DNA of 64,000 nt, taken from positions 2,948,001-3,012,000 of the forward strand of contig NZ_CP024869.1 in the NCBI RefSeq assembly GCF_003052165.1, in the 5' to 3' direction. This DNA comes from Dietzia sp. JS16-p6b (lineage in GTDB: Bacteria; Actinomycetota; Actinomycetes; Mycobacteriales; Mycobacteriaceae). The number at the start of each line of letters is the position of its first letter. Within the stretch, counting starts at the first letter, position 1. Both the position numbers and the translations under genes were made by a program. The notes beneath the pieces are model-generated. The model saw only the letters and a list, made by a program, of their open reading frames with translations, searched no databases and was not told the DNA's origin. Below, piece by piece: positions 26,739 through 34,955 of the stretch.

Positions 26739-27659
26739 CTACAGCTCGGCGGCGAAGGCGTCGAGCTCGGCCAGGAACCGCGGCGTCTCCTCGAGGAACG
26801 GTGCGTGCGCCGACTCGGCGAACCCCACGTAGCGCGCACCAGGGATCATCTCGGCATTGGCCCGGCCGGCCGAGGGCAACACCACCCCGTCGTGCTCGCC
26901 GTGGATCACCAGCGCGGGGATGGCCAGGCCACGCAGGGTGTCGTCGTGGTCCACCCGTCGCGTGAGCAGCTTCTGCCGCACCGCGGGGGGCGTGGCCAGG
27001 GAGAGACCGAAGATCCGCTGGCGGCTCACCCCGTCGCCGGACCGCATCATGGCGGTCCCGAAGCCCGCCAGGGTGGCGATCGCGGTTCCCGGATCCTCGG
27101 CGAACCCGCCGTCGGCGACCGCCATCATGGCCGGGCCGACCGCACCGCCGGCGGAGCGTGAGACCGCGGTGACCGCTCCACACAGCACCAGCCCGGCGAC
27201 CCGGCCCTCGCCGCGTGAGGCCAGGTAGTCGGAGACCACGATCCCGCCATACGACCAGCCGAGCAGGATCGCGCCCCCGGGCCCGGCGCCCCCGGCCCCG
27301 GCGTCCTCGGCCCTGGCGTCCCCGGCCCCGGCGTCCTCGGCGGGGTCACCACCGATCCCGGCCGCGTCGAGCACCGCCTCGAGGTCGTCCGCCCACTGCT
27401 CGGAGGAGTCATACCCCGTCTCGGCCACCCCGGAGTGCCCGTGCCCGCGCAGGTCCACCGCGACCACCCGGAACCGCTCGGCCAGCGCGTCCAGCAGCTC
27501 CGGCCCCCAGCTGGCGCTCGACTGGGCCCAGCCGTGGACCAGCACCAACGGGCGGGCGGCGGGGTCGCCGAGGAGGCGGTAGGCGAGGGCGGTGCCGTCG
27601 GAGGAGACGACCGACGAGACGGCGGGGGCGGGGGCGGCTGCGGAACTCATGAGGCTCAT
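26739..27659 (-). CDS. Alpha/beta-fold hydrolase
   Basis: A 306-residue hydrolase: oxyanion LVLVHGWAQSSASW, acid-turn VAVDLRGHGHSG, nucleophile ILLGWSYGGIVV (G-x-S-x-G), acidic residue in VIHGEHDGVV and the catalytic His in FAESAHAPFLEE. An Ala/Gly/Asp insertion after GIGGDP (AEDAGAGDARAEDAGAGG) comes from a short tandem DNA repeat. The start is uncertain; ATG 27659 or ATG 27650 both fit, and longer frames enter the intergenic region. Haloperoxidase or esterase subfamilies are possible; substrate unknown. It lies 81 bp upstream of mshA and may be co-transcribed. Confidence 0.85.
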   Translation of the reverse strand: MSLMSSAAAPAPAVSSVVSSDGTALAYRLLGDPAARPLVLVHGWAQSSASWGPELLDALAERFRVVAVDLRGHGHSGVAETGYDSSEQWADDLEAVLDAAGIGGDPAEDAGAGDARAEDAGAGGAGPGGAILLGWSYGGIVVSDYLASRGEGRVAGLVLCGAVTAVSRSAGGAVGPAMMAVADGGFAEDPGTAIATLAGFGTAMMRSGDGVSRQRIFGLSLATPPAVRQKLLTRRVDHDDTLRGLAIPALVIHGEHDGVVLPSAGRANAEMIPGARYVGFAESAHAPFLEETPRFLAELDAFAAEL

Positions 27660-27884
27660 CGTGCCAGCCACAGATCCGGCTGAGCTGTCCAGATCCCGCA
27701 CATCGTCGATGGCCCGCGTGCCCCACCGAGAACTGCGCGCGCCGTCCGCATCACCGGAACTCTGCGCCCTGCCCACCCCTGCCTACGCGCATTCCGCCCG
27801 GGTACGCGGGCGCAAGGGACCACTCGGCACGCACAAGTCGGTTGAGGCCGGGCGTTCCGGCCGCACAGATCGGACCGGGGCGGT

Positions 27885-27896
27885 TACCGTGGTCCA
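27885..27896 (+). promoter_or_regulatory. -10 box for leaderless transcript
   Basis: TACCGT at 27885-27890 ends 6 nt before ATG 27897. The rest of the 27660-27896 gap between divergent genes holds no further gene that I can see. Confidence 0.6.
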
Positions 27897-28346
27897 ATGG
27901 CTACCACCACCACCAAGCTCGACTCCGACGTCGTGGTCCGCACCTTCTTCGACGCCCTCGTCTCGGGCGACGTCACCACCGCCTCCGAGCTGCTCGCCGA
28001 GGACGTGTGGTGGGCCAACATCGGGCTCCCCACCATCCGGGGCAAGCGCGATGTGGTCAAGGCGCTGTCGGCCCTGGGCGGCAGCGTGGACTTCGACGCG
28101 GAGATCCACCACCTCGCCGTGGGCGCCCCCGCCGACCCCACCACCCCCGGCTCCCCGACGATCGTGCTCACCGAACGCACCGACTACCTGGGGGTCGGGC
28201 GATTCCGCTGCGGGTTCTGGGTGTGCGGGCGACTCGAGGTCCGCGACGGCCTCGTGTGCGGCTGGCAGGACTACTTCTCCAAGTCCGACATGGCCCTCGG
28301 CGCGGTGCGCGGACTCGTCGGAATGGTCACCGGCCGGGGCCGCTGA
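27897..28346 (+). CDS. Limonene-1,2-epoxide hydrolase / SnoaL-like protein
   Basis: A 149-residue cone-shaped alpha+beta barrel protein. The segments TFFDALVSGDVTTASELLAEDVWWANIG, ERTDYLGVGRFRCGFWVCGRLEVRDGLVCGWQDYF match the LEH family (compare mycobacterial Rv2740), whose members hydrolyse epoxides of lipids or terpenes. The catalytic Asp-Arg-Asp set can be placed at ERTDY, GRLEV and GWQDYF, though Glu replaces one Asp, so activity is uncertain. Its 3' end overlaps the convergent kinase gene by 20 bp. Confidence 0.8.
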   Translation: MATTTTKLDSDVVVRTFFDALVSGDVTTASELLAEDVWWANIGLPTIRGKRDVVKALSALGGSVDFDAEIHHLAVGAPADPTTPGSPTIVLTERTDYLGVGRFRCGFWVCGRLEVRDGLVCGWQDYFSKSDMALGAVRGLVGMVTGRGR

Positions 28347-28785
28347 CCTCGTCGTCGTCCTCCGACTGCCCCGCCTCCCGCTCGCGGTGACAGGCCAGCC
28401 GCCAGACGTTCTCTCCCCCGCGCCGGCGGTACTCGAGTTCATCGAGCGCCTCCACCGCGATCGCCAGCCCCCGGCCCCGGGCGGCGAAGACGTCCGGCAT
28501 CTGCACGGCACGCAGGTCCACCCGGGCGGGGCTGCCGTCGTCGGTGAAGCGCGCCTCGAGGCGGTCCGGCGTCACCTCCAGTACGAGGTCGAGGTGCACC
28601 GGGCCGCCGTCGGCCGCGTGCTCGATGATGTTCGCCCCGATCTCCGCCACGGAGATCTCGAACCGCAACCGCACCTCCTCCTCGACCTCACCGGCCGAGA
28701 GCGTCTCCCCGATCAGATCGAGGATCCTGTCGAGCGTGCCCTCACCCGTGGTGAGGGTCAGCTCCCGACGCTGGTCAGCCGCCAT
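28327..28785 (-). CDS. RsbW-like HATPase serine kinase (partner-switching)
   Basis: A 152-residue single-domain ATPase of the HATPase_c_2 (SpoIIAB/RsbW) type: the N box SVAEIGANIIEHAADGG with E48 and N52, a DDGSP G1 box, and the ATP-lid segment FAARGRGLAIAVEALDE. Such proteins phosphorylate a STAS partner and bind a target when the STAS protein is phosphorylated. It is the last gene of the five-gene operon and overlaps the STAS gene by 11 nt. No sigma factor gene is adjacent, so the target may be the glycosyltransferase or an unlinked sigma factor. Confidence 0.88.
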   Translation of the reverse strand: MAADQRRELTLTTGEGTLDRILDLIGETLSAGEVEEEVRLRFEISVAEIGANIIEHAADGGPVHLDLVLEVTPDRLEARFTDDGSPARVDLRAVQMPDVFAARGRGLAIAVEALDELEYRRRGGENVWRLACHREREAGQSEDDDEVSGPGR

Positions 28786-29110
28786 CGAAGGCGGAGTCCG
28801 CCGACTCGTGCGCGGTCAGAACCCGGTCGAGCCGGGTGAGCTTCAACACGCTCGTGACCTGTGCGTTCGGGGCCGCGATACGAAGGTCGCCCCCGGCTTG
28901 CCTGGCGGCTTTGAGTCCGGATATCAACGCCCCGAGTCCCGAGGAGTCGATGAACTCGGTGGCGCTGAGGTCCACCACCACCCGGCGCGACCCGCCGTCG
29001 ACCAGCTCACGGAGCTGGTCGCGGAGGCCGGGGGCGGCCACCATGTTCAGTCGACCGGTCGGCTGAACCACCACTGCGGTGCCGGCCTCCCGGATGTCGT
29101 AGGCGGTCAT
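28775..29110 (-). CDS. STAS-domain anti-sigma-factor antagonist
   Basis: A 111-residue SpoIIAA/RsbV-like protein: VVVQPTGRLNMVAAPGLRDQL, VVVDLSATEFIDSSGLGALI with S56/S57 at the phosphorylation site, and a C-terminal helix LDRVLTAHES. The ATG at 29110 overlaps the glycosyltransferase stop (ATGA) and has AAGGAG 4 nt upstream. It should be phosphorylated by the downstream HATPase and dephosphorylated by the upstream PP2C phosphatase, completing a partner switch within the operon. Confidence 0.92.
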   Translation of the reverse strand: MTAYDIREAGTAVVVQPTGRLNMVAAPGLRDQLRELVDGGSRRVVVDLSATEFIDSSGLGALISGLKAARQAGGDLRIAAPNAQVTSVLKLTRLDRVLTAHESADSAFDGG

Positions 29111-31077
29111 GTCGCTCCTTCTCTGTCGGGTCCACGGTAGCGAGCGGCCCGGAAGACCACCGAGAGAATCAACAGGTCGAACACCACCCAGACGAGGTTC
29201 GCCGTGACGCCGAGGACGGAGATCGCCCCCAGGTACAGCCGCACCACCCCGATGACGGCCGCCACCACCAGGAACGCCATGACGATGAGTTGCGGCCGGA
29301 AGAGGTACCACGGCGTCGCGTCCTCCCCCTGGCGGGTCTTGGGGGTGACCGCGAAGTCGAGGGGTTTACCGAAGTAGACGTTGCGCGCGGCGGTCCAACA
29401 GGCCGCGATCCACACGGGGAAGAGGGCGAGGCTGTACTGCTGTCCCCGCCAGGTCGGGGTGCCCCGGCCGGCGATGAAGAACAGCAGCTGGCTCAGAACG
29501 AGGAACGGGATGAGTCGCGCGAAGAAGTCCACGCTCCACGCCTGGACGGGCAGCACGCCGAAGGTCAGGTAGATGACCGGGGCGGCGAAGTATGCCAGTG
29601 CCGCGAAGCCCGAGAGGTAGCTCCACATCGTGGACCAGTACATCAACCGCTGGGCCAGCGTCAGACCCCGCTGCACCAGGGGGTTCTCGCGCAGCATCAC
29701 CTGGATCGTGCCCTGTGCCCACCGCAGTCGCTGGGTGAGCATCGTCTTGGGGTCCTCGGGCGCCAGACCATAGGCCAGCACCTCGTGGTGGTAGGCGGTC
29801 CGCCATCCCGCAGCGTGCAGACGCATCGCGGTGGCCATGTCCTCGGTGACCGAGATGGTCGCCAGCGCCTGGGTGGGTTCCGCCTCGTCGGCCCGGTCGA
29901 TGTCCACGGCGCGGATCAGCGCGCGGACCGACTCGACCGCTCCCAGCGGCGACCACTCGCGGTCGGCGAGCTGGTCGAGCACCAGGTCGTCGAGCACTAT
30001 CGCGTCCGCCCCGTGCTCGTCCAGCGCGGCGATCGCCTCGAGGTCCGACCGGATCGCGCCCATGTCGGCGTCCACCACGGTGCGCGCGGCCGCGTCCACC
30101 GTCTGCTGGAACCCGTAGGTGATCTCCGCGAGAGACCCACCCGCCCTGAGTTCGGCGCGGGCGGTGCGCACGGCCCGCCGGACGGTTCCGAGCGCCTCCC
30201 CCACCTCGGGCTGGTCCGCCGGGACCGTGCGCTGTGCCCGCCTGATCACCCTGCCGGCCGTCCGCAGGGCGCGATCCACCCCGTCCTCCACGGCCTTGAC
30301 GTACCCCGTGATGCCGAGCTGCATCAGCGCCTCGCGACGGAGCACGGCGTTCGACCCGCAGAAGAACGCCGCGTTCCACCCGTCCTTGCCCTGCTGGATG
30401 GGCCCGTAGAACAGGGGTGCCTGGCTGCCCAGCGGGTCGGACTCGGGGACGTTGGTGAAGTACTGCGGGGTCTGGACCAGCGCCATACCTTCGTCAGTGA
30501 AGTACCCGAGGGTCCGGTCGAGGATCTCCGGCTCGGGGACCTGGTCCGCGTCCAGGATCAGCAGGAACTCGCCGTCCGTGTGCAGCAGTGCGTTGATGAG
30601 GTTTCCCGCCTTGGCGTGGCGTGGCTTGTCGGTCCAACTGGCCGACCGGGTGAGGTAGTCGACCCCCAGCTCCGCGGCGGCGGCCTGGAGTTCCGGACGG
30701 GCGCCGTCGTCCAGGATCCACGTGCGGTGCGGGTAGCGGATGCGCTTGGCGGCCGCCGCCGTGTCGAGCACCAGGTCGAGCGGCTCGTTGTAGGTGGTGA
30801 TGAATACGTCGACGCTCAGCCCCTCCGGCGCCGGGGGCGGCTCGGGGCGACGACGCAACCGCCACATGGTCACGGCGAAGAGGATCGAGTCGATCAGGCT
30901 GTAGGTCTCGGCCAGGACCAGCGGGACGGCGATCCACCAGGCGTCCCAGTTGACCGAGAACAACCACCGCCACACGATGTAGTTCAACCCGACGATCACG
31001 GTCACCACGATGAGCAGCCGCAGGTAGGGCGAGGGGTACTCGCTGCGCGGCACCGGCGGGGCCGGGACCGTGCTCAC
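29107..31077 (-). CDS. Cellulose-synthase-like GT2 membrane glycosyltransferase with a 145-residue insertion
   Basis: Processive beta-glycan synthase, 656 residues. Two N-terminal TM helices (about 20-38, 47-70), a GT2 core with DVFITTYNEP (90-99), LDADQ (D176, D178), catalytic TED (411-413) and QRLRW (449-453), then about six C-terminal TM helices (478-640). Between AVLRREAL and SVTEDMAT, where BcsA-type enzymes have about 15 residues, there is a helical Ala/Arg/Asp-rich insert (about 260-405). No PilZ domain follows, so c-di-GMP control as in BcsA is unlikely. The GTG at 31077 overlaps the phosphatase stop (GTGA). It probably exports a polysaccharide, possibly a beta-mannan or glucan; the product is not certain. 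Confidence 0.9.
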   Translation of the reverse strand: MSTVPAPPVPRSEYPSPYLRLLIVVTVIVGLNYIVWRWLFSVNWDAWWIAVPLVLAETYSLIDSILFAVTMWRLRRRPEPPPAPEGLSVDVFITTYNEPLDLVLDTAAAAKRIRYPHRTWILDDGARPELQAAAAELGVDYLTRSASWTDKPRHAKAGNLINALLHTDGEFLLILDADQVPEPEILDRTLGYFTDEGMALVQTPQYFTNVPESDPLGSQAPLFYGPIQQGKDGWNAAFFCGSNAVLRREALMQLGITGYVKAVEDGVDRALRTAGRVIRRAQRTVPADQPEVGEALGTVRRAVRTARAELRAGGSLAEITYGFQQTVDAAARTVVDADMGAIRSDLEAIAALDEHGADAIVLDDLVLDQLADREWSPLGAVESVRALIRAVDIDRADEAEPTQALATISVTEDMATAMRLHAAGWRTAYHHEVLAYGLAPEDPKTMLTQRLRWAQGTIQVMLRENPLVQRGLTLAQRLMYWSTMWSYLSGFAALAYFAAPVIYLTFGVLPVQAWSVDFFARLIPFLVLSQLLFFIAGRGTPTWRGQQYSLALFPVWIAACWTAARNVYFGKPLDFAVTPKTRQGEDATPWYLFRPQLIVMAFLVVAAVIGVVRLYLGAISVLGVTANLVWVVFDLLILSVVFRAARYRGPDREGAT

Positions 31078-32306
31078 GCCGCCTCTCTCCGGACGGCCAC
31101 CACGGTCACGTCGTCCAGCGGGGGCCGGCCCGCCACCAGGTCGCGGGTCGCAGCCGTGAGCTCGTCGGGAAGGGCGAAGGGTTGCACGAACTGCCACACC
31201 GCGGCGGGGTCGCTGTCCTCGTCCAACAGATCGAGCAGACCATCCGAGCAGATCACCAACACGTCGCCCGGCTCTAGCTGTGCCTCATCAGAGGCCCAGG
31301 TGGTCCCGGGGAGGATCCCGATGGGGGGCCCGCCCTCCTCCAGGGGCTCGATCCGCCCGTCGGAGCGCCGCACCAGCGCAAGGCCGTGGCCCGCATCGGT
31401 GTAGCGGATCGTCCCGCTGGGCAAGTCTATAGCGGCGAGGAGCGCCGTGACGAAGGTCGAGGTGAGCTCGCAGTCCTCGGCGAGGTGCTCGGCCGCGAGC
31501 GTGGTGACTGCCCCCGTGTCCTGCGCGCCGTCGGCGGGGCCGAACCGGTCGAGCACCCGGGAGGCCCCCCGGACCGAGGCGCGAACCGAGGAGGACAGGA
31601 TCGCGGCCCCGAGCCCCTTGCCCATCACGTCGGCGACGGTGAGCATCAGGGTGTCTCCACGACTGTAGTGGTCGAAGAAGTCTCCGCCGACGGTGAACGC
31701 CGGGAGGCAGACGGCGGCGATCCGGTAGCCCTCGAGTCCGGTGAGGGGGCGCGGGAGCAGCTGGGTCTGTATCTCCGCGGCCCGGTCCAGCTCCGCGGAC
31801 CGCTCGAGTTCCCGTTGCGCCCACTCGGCGAGCTCGGTGAACGCCTCGATCTGCTGCGGGTCGAGGTTCCGGGGCTCGAAGTCATAGACGCAGAAGGTGC
31901 CCACCGGATGACCTGTGGGGCCGTAGAGCGGATAGCCGGCGTAGAACCGGACCCCGTCCGGGCCACCGATACCGGGGATCTCGGCGAACTCCGGGTCGGC
32001 GGTGGCGTCCGGGATCACCAGCGCAGGGTCGTCAGGGCGGCGGTACGCCCGCGCGATGGTGGTCCGGCAGACCGTCTTGTCCCGGGGCACCTCCTCCACC
32101 TCGAGCCCGTGGATCGACTTCATCCACAACCGGTCGTCGTCCATCAGGGACAGGGATGCCGCGGGGACGCCGAGGACCCGGCGCGCCATGTTCGTGACCT
32201 GGTCGAACCGGCCCTCGGGCGGGGTCCCCAACAACCCCAGCCGCTCCACGTCGCGCACCCGCTCGGCCTCCACTGGTGCGGGGATGCTCCACGGCGGCGG
32301 GGTCAT
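31074..32306 (-). CDS. GAF-domain PP2C (SpoIIE/RsbU-type) serine phosphatase
   Basis: A 410-residue soluble sensor-phosphatase. GAF domain about residues 20-165 (SLSLMDDDRLWMKSIHG, FYAGYPLYGPTGHPVGTFCVYD), a coiled linker, then a SpoIIE domain (about 190-410) with metal-binding VGGDFFDHY (D209), VADVMGKG (D226), CSDGLLD and DDVTVVAV. It should dephosphorylate the STAS protein in response to a small-molecule or redox signal read by the GAF domain. ATG 32306 overlaps the GH26 stop by 4 nt (ATGA). Longer upstream starts lie inside the GH26 gene. Confidence 0.92.
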   Translation of the reverse strand: MTPPPWSIPAPVEAERVRDVERLGLLGTPPEGRFDQVTNMARRVLGVPAASLSLMDDDRLWMKSIHGLEVEEVPRDKTVCRTTIARAYRRPDDPALVIPDATADPEFAEIPGIGGPDGVRFYAGYPLYGPTGHPVGTFCVYDFEPRNLDPQQIEAFTELAEWAQRELERSAELDRAAEIQTQLLPRPLTGLEGYRIAAVCLPAFTVGGDFFDHYSRGDTLMLTVADVMGKGLGAAILSSSVRASVRGASRVLDRFGPADGAQDTGAVTTLAAEHLAEDCELTSTFVTALLAAIDLPSGTIRYTDAGHGLALVRRSDGRIEPLEEGGPPIGILPGTTWASDEAQLEPGDVLVICSDGLLDLLDEDSDPAAVWQFVQPFALPDELTAATRDLVAGRPPLDDVTVVAVRREAA

Positions 32307-33292
32307 CTCGTACGGCTCCCTCTGGTCAGGGCGTCCGCCATGGCGGCGGCGGACTCCGGGCTGCTGGCCAGGCGCCAATCGGTCTCCTTGTGGTGGTCGA
32401 ACCACACGAACGCCGTCAACTCTTCTCTCGAATCAAGGTACCCGACGAGGTCCCTGGCCCACTCGGACTTGGGCCCACCCGCCTCCGCGCTGGCCACCTC
32501 GGTGACCATCACGGGCACTCCCGGTGCGATCGTGGCCACCTCGTCCAGGGTGGGGCCGAGGATCTCGTCCGGTTCCTGCCAGGAACTCCACGCCTGGGTG
32601 GTACCCCAGTTGTAGCCGTCGACGCCCACCACGTCCACGTACTCCTCGCCCGGGAAGAGCGGGGCCACCGGGCTGCTCCCGGGGTGCGGGACGTTGACGG
32701 TCCAGACCCACCGAACGTTGTGCACCGCTTCGGCGGCGAAGAGGTCGTGCACATGCCGCCACGCTTCCACATAGGTCTGCGAAGGGGTACCGCCCCGCGG
32801 GCTCCACGGGTACCAGTCGCCGTTGGCCTCGTGGGCGAATCGCAGGTACACCGTGTCACCCCAGGCGGCCAGTTCGTCGGCCCAGCGATAGAGGTGGTCG
32901 TCGTGGACCCCCGCGGCGATCTCCTCCATCGGGAACGCCCCGCGGTCGTACACCCCGTCCGCGATCCACCGCCACGGCTCCCACGTGATGATCGGGTCCG
33001 CACCCCATTCCCGGACGGCGTCCAACTCGGCGATCGGGGGCGGGGAGGAGAAGTCGACGAACCACATCACCACACTCGGCCGGGCACCCACGGTGTCGGC
33101 GACCGCACGGAGCTCCTCCGGGGCGGCAGGTCCGCCGGGAGTGCTCACCCCGAAGCGCGGACACGCCTGCCCGGGCGCGTCGAGTGGCGCCAGAAGGGGG
33201 TCGGCGGCGACGTCGCACTGCCGCGAGGATCCACACGCCACACACATCACCGCCACCACCACCGAGACCAGGGCCATCCGCACCGCACGCAT
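32303..33292 (-). CDS. Secreted GH26 beta-mannanase-like glycoside hydrolase
   Basis: A 329-residue exported protein. The N-terminus ALVSVVVAVMCVACGSS is a signal peptide with a poor lipobox (CVAC), so a lipoprotein is possible. The catalytic acid/base sits in YLRFAHEANGDWYPW and the nucleophile Glu in VMVTEVASAEAG; VDVVGVDGYNWG also matches GH26. This family cleaves beta-mannans and mixed beta-glucans. It is the first gene of the operon with the GT2 synthase, as hydrolases often accompany exopolysaccharide synthases. It diverges from the SDR gene across 55 bp. Confidence 0.87.
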   Translation of the reverse strand: MRAVRMALVSVVVAVMCVACGSSRQCDVAADPLLAPLDAPGQACPRFGVSTPGGPAAPEELRAVADTVGARPSVVMWFVDFSSPPPIAELDAVREWGADPIITWEPWRWIADGVYDRGAFPMEEIAAGVHDDHLYRWADELAAWGDTVYLRFAHEANGDWYPWSPRGGTPSQTYVEAWRHVHDLFAAEAVHNVRWVWTVNVPHPGSSPVAPLFPGEEYVDVVGVDGYNWGTTQAWSSWQEPDEILGPTLDEVATIAPGVPVMVTEVASAEAGGPKSEWARDLVGYLDSREELTAFVWFDHHKETDWRLASSPESAAAMADALTRGSRTR

Positions 33293-33347
33293 CGTCGACC
33301 ATTGTCTCCGTCGCGCGCCACTGGGACTGCTGTTCTAGCCTGAGACC

Positions 33348-34127
33348 ATGAGTGTCGATCACCCCGCCATCCGTGAGCACCTCACCGCTCTCCCCGCCGA
33401 CACCCGCATCGCGGTGGTGACCGGCGCCTCCTCCGGGATCGGCGAGGCCACCGCACGCGAACTGGCGCGGCTGGGATTCCACGTGGTCGTCGGAGCCCGA
33501 CGACTCGACCGACTGGAGGCGCTCGCGGACGAGATCGGCGGCACCGCCATCCCCCTGGACGTCACCGATCCCGTCTCGTGCGAGGCGTTCTGCGCGGCCG
33601 TGCCCCGGTTGCACGTGCTGGTCAACAACGCCGGCGGCGCCAAGGGGACGACCACCGTCATGGACGCCGACGAGGATCAGTGGCGATGGATGTGGGAGAC
33701 CAACGTCCTGGGCACCCTGCGGCTCGTGCGCGGACTCATGCCGGTGCTCGTGGACACCGGCGACGGGCTGGTGGTGACCATCACCTCGATCGCCGCGCTC
33801 GAGTCCTACGACAAGGGCAGCGGGTACACCTCGGCCAAGCACGCGCAGGCCGTCCTGCACCGGACGCTCCGCGGGGAGCACCTGGGCGAGCCCGTGCGGT
33901 TCACCGAGATCGCGCCCGGCATGGTGGAGACCGAGTTCTCACTGGTGCGATTCGACGGCGACGACGACAAGGCCGGCGCCGTCTACGAGGGACTGACCCC
34001 CATGGTCGCCAGCGACATCGCCGAGATCGTGGGATTCGTGGCGAGCCGGCCGTCGCACGTCAACCTCGACCAGATCGTGGTCAAGCCGAGGGACCAGCAC
34101 TCCGCGATGCGGGCGCACCGGCGCTGA
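33348..34127 (+). CDS. Short-chain dehydrogenase/reductase (Rv0484c-like)
   Basis: A classical SDR, 259 residues: cofactor loop VVTGASSGIGEATAREL, LVNNAGGAKG, active-site Ser in TITSIAAL and Y-x3-K in GYTSAKHAQ. A basic residue pair after strand 2 (GARRLDR) favours NADP(H). TAGCCT (33336-33341) ends 6 nt before ATG 33348, so the mRNA should be leaderless. It matches mycobacterial Rv0484c by position near mshA and murB. Substrate unknown. Confidence 0.92.
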   Translation: MSVDHPAIREHLTALPADTRIAVVTGASSGIGEATARELARLGFHVVVGARRLDRLEALADEIGGTAIPLDVTDPVSCEAFCAAVPRLHVLVNNAGGAKGTTTVMDADEDQWRWMWETNVLGTLRLVRGLMPVLVDTGDGLVVTITSIAALESYDKGSGYTSAKHAQAVLHRTLRGEHLGEPVRFTEIAPGMVETEFSLVRFDGDDDKAGAVYEGLTPMVASDIAEIVGFVASRPSHVNLDQIVVKPRDQHSAMRAHRR

Positions 34128-34169
34128 CGACCGCGTCCCGCGCCGTATCCGGTCGTCCGGCACCGCCGG

Positions 34170-34208
34170 CCAGGCCAGGCTTACCGATGTTCGGTTAGGC
34201 TTACTGAC
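34170..34208 (+). promoter_or_regulatory. Tandem IdeR/DtxR-type iron boxes upstream of ferritin
   Basis: Two adjacent 19-bp sites, 34170-34188 and 34190-34208, match the IdeR consensus at about 12/19 and 14/19 positions; both contain the AGGCT-A core. They are 20 bp apart centre to centre, on the same DNA face. A TACTCT -10 at 34233-34238 puts them near -66 and -46, consistent with iron-dependent activation as for mycobacterial bfrB. Confidence 0.7.
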
Positions 34209-34309
34209 CTGGTAAAACACCCTCGCCGGTCCTACTCTGGGACCCCCGGGGCACACCACGCCCCCGCGAACCTCGACGCCCGTCGAGGTCCCCCGAGAGG
34301 AAGGGTTCC

Positions 34310-34849
34310 ATGATCATGGCCAAGAAGTCCTCGTTCACCGAACTGTTGTCCGCGCAGGTCGGCCACGAGTTCGCCGCGAGCCAGCAGTACATCGCGATCG
34401 CGGTGTGGGCCGACGCCAAGGACCTGCCGCAGCTCGCGGGCCGCTTCTACCAGCACAGCCTCGGAGAGCGGAACCACGCGATGATGATGGTGCAGTACAT
34501 GCTCGACCGCGACATCGAGGTGACCATCCCGGCCGTCCCCGGCCCGCAGGCCGACTTCGAGGGACCCGTCGCCGCACTGCGGTACGCACTCGAGCAGGAG
34601 AAGCAGGTCACCCGTCAGATCGAGGCCCTGTTCCAGGCCGCGCGAGCCGAGGCAGATCCGCTGGGCGAGCAGTTCATGCTGTGGTTCCTGCGTGAGCAGG
34701 TCGAGGAGGTCGCCAACATGAGCACCCTCGTGGCGATCGCCGAGCGCGCGGACAACGACTGGTTCCGGATCGAGGAGTACCTGGCCCGTGAGACCGACGC
34801 CTCCTCCAACACCGGCACCCCGCCCGCGGTCGCCGGCGGTGCCGTCTGA
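34310..34849 (+). CDS. bfrB: Ferritin (BfrB-type iron storage protein)
   Basis: Cytoplasmic 24-mer iron store, 179 residues. Ferroxidase ligands can be seen in VGHEFAASQQYIAIAVWAD and SLGERNHAMMMVQYMLDRD, with QFMLWFLREQVEEVANM in helix D. No haem-binding Met as in bacterioferritin is evident, so it is a ferritin rather than a Bfr. A Ser/Thr/Pro/Ala tail follows, as in mycobacterial BfrB. GAGGAAGGG precedes ATG 34310, although ATG 34316 is also possible. Tandem IdeR-like sites lie 100-140 bp upstream. Confidence 0.95.
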   Translation: MIMAKKSSFTELLSAQVGHEFAASQQYIAIAVWADAKDLPQLAGRFYQHSLGERNHAMMMVQYMLDRDIEVTIPAVPGPQADFEGPVAALRYALEQEKQVTRQIEALFQAARAEADPLGEQFMLWFLREQVEEVANMSTLVAIAERADNDWFRIEEYLARETDASSNTGTPPAVAGGAV

Positions 34850-34955
34850 CGGGAAGCAGAGCGCACAGCGCCGCCCCTGCCTAGGGTGAGGACCATCACA
34901 CCCATGGAGTCGGCCCTCTCGTAGCGGGCCGCGGCGCAACGACAGGGGGCCTCCG

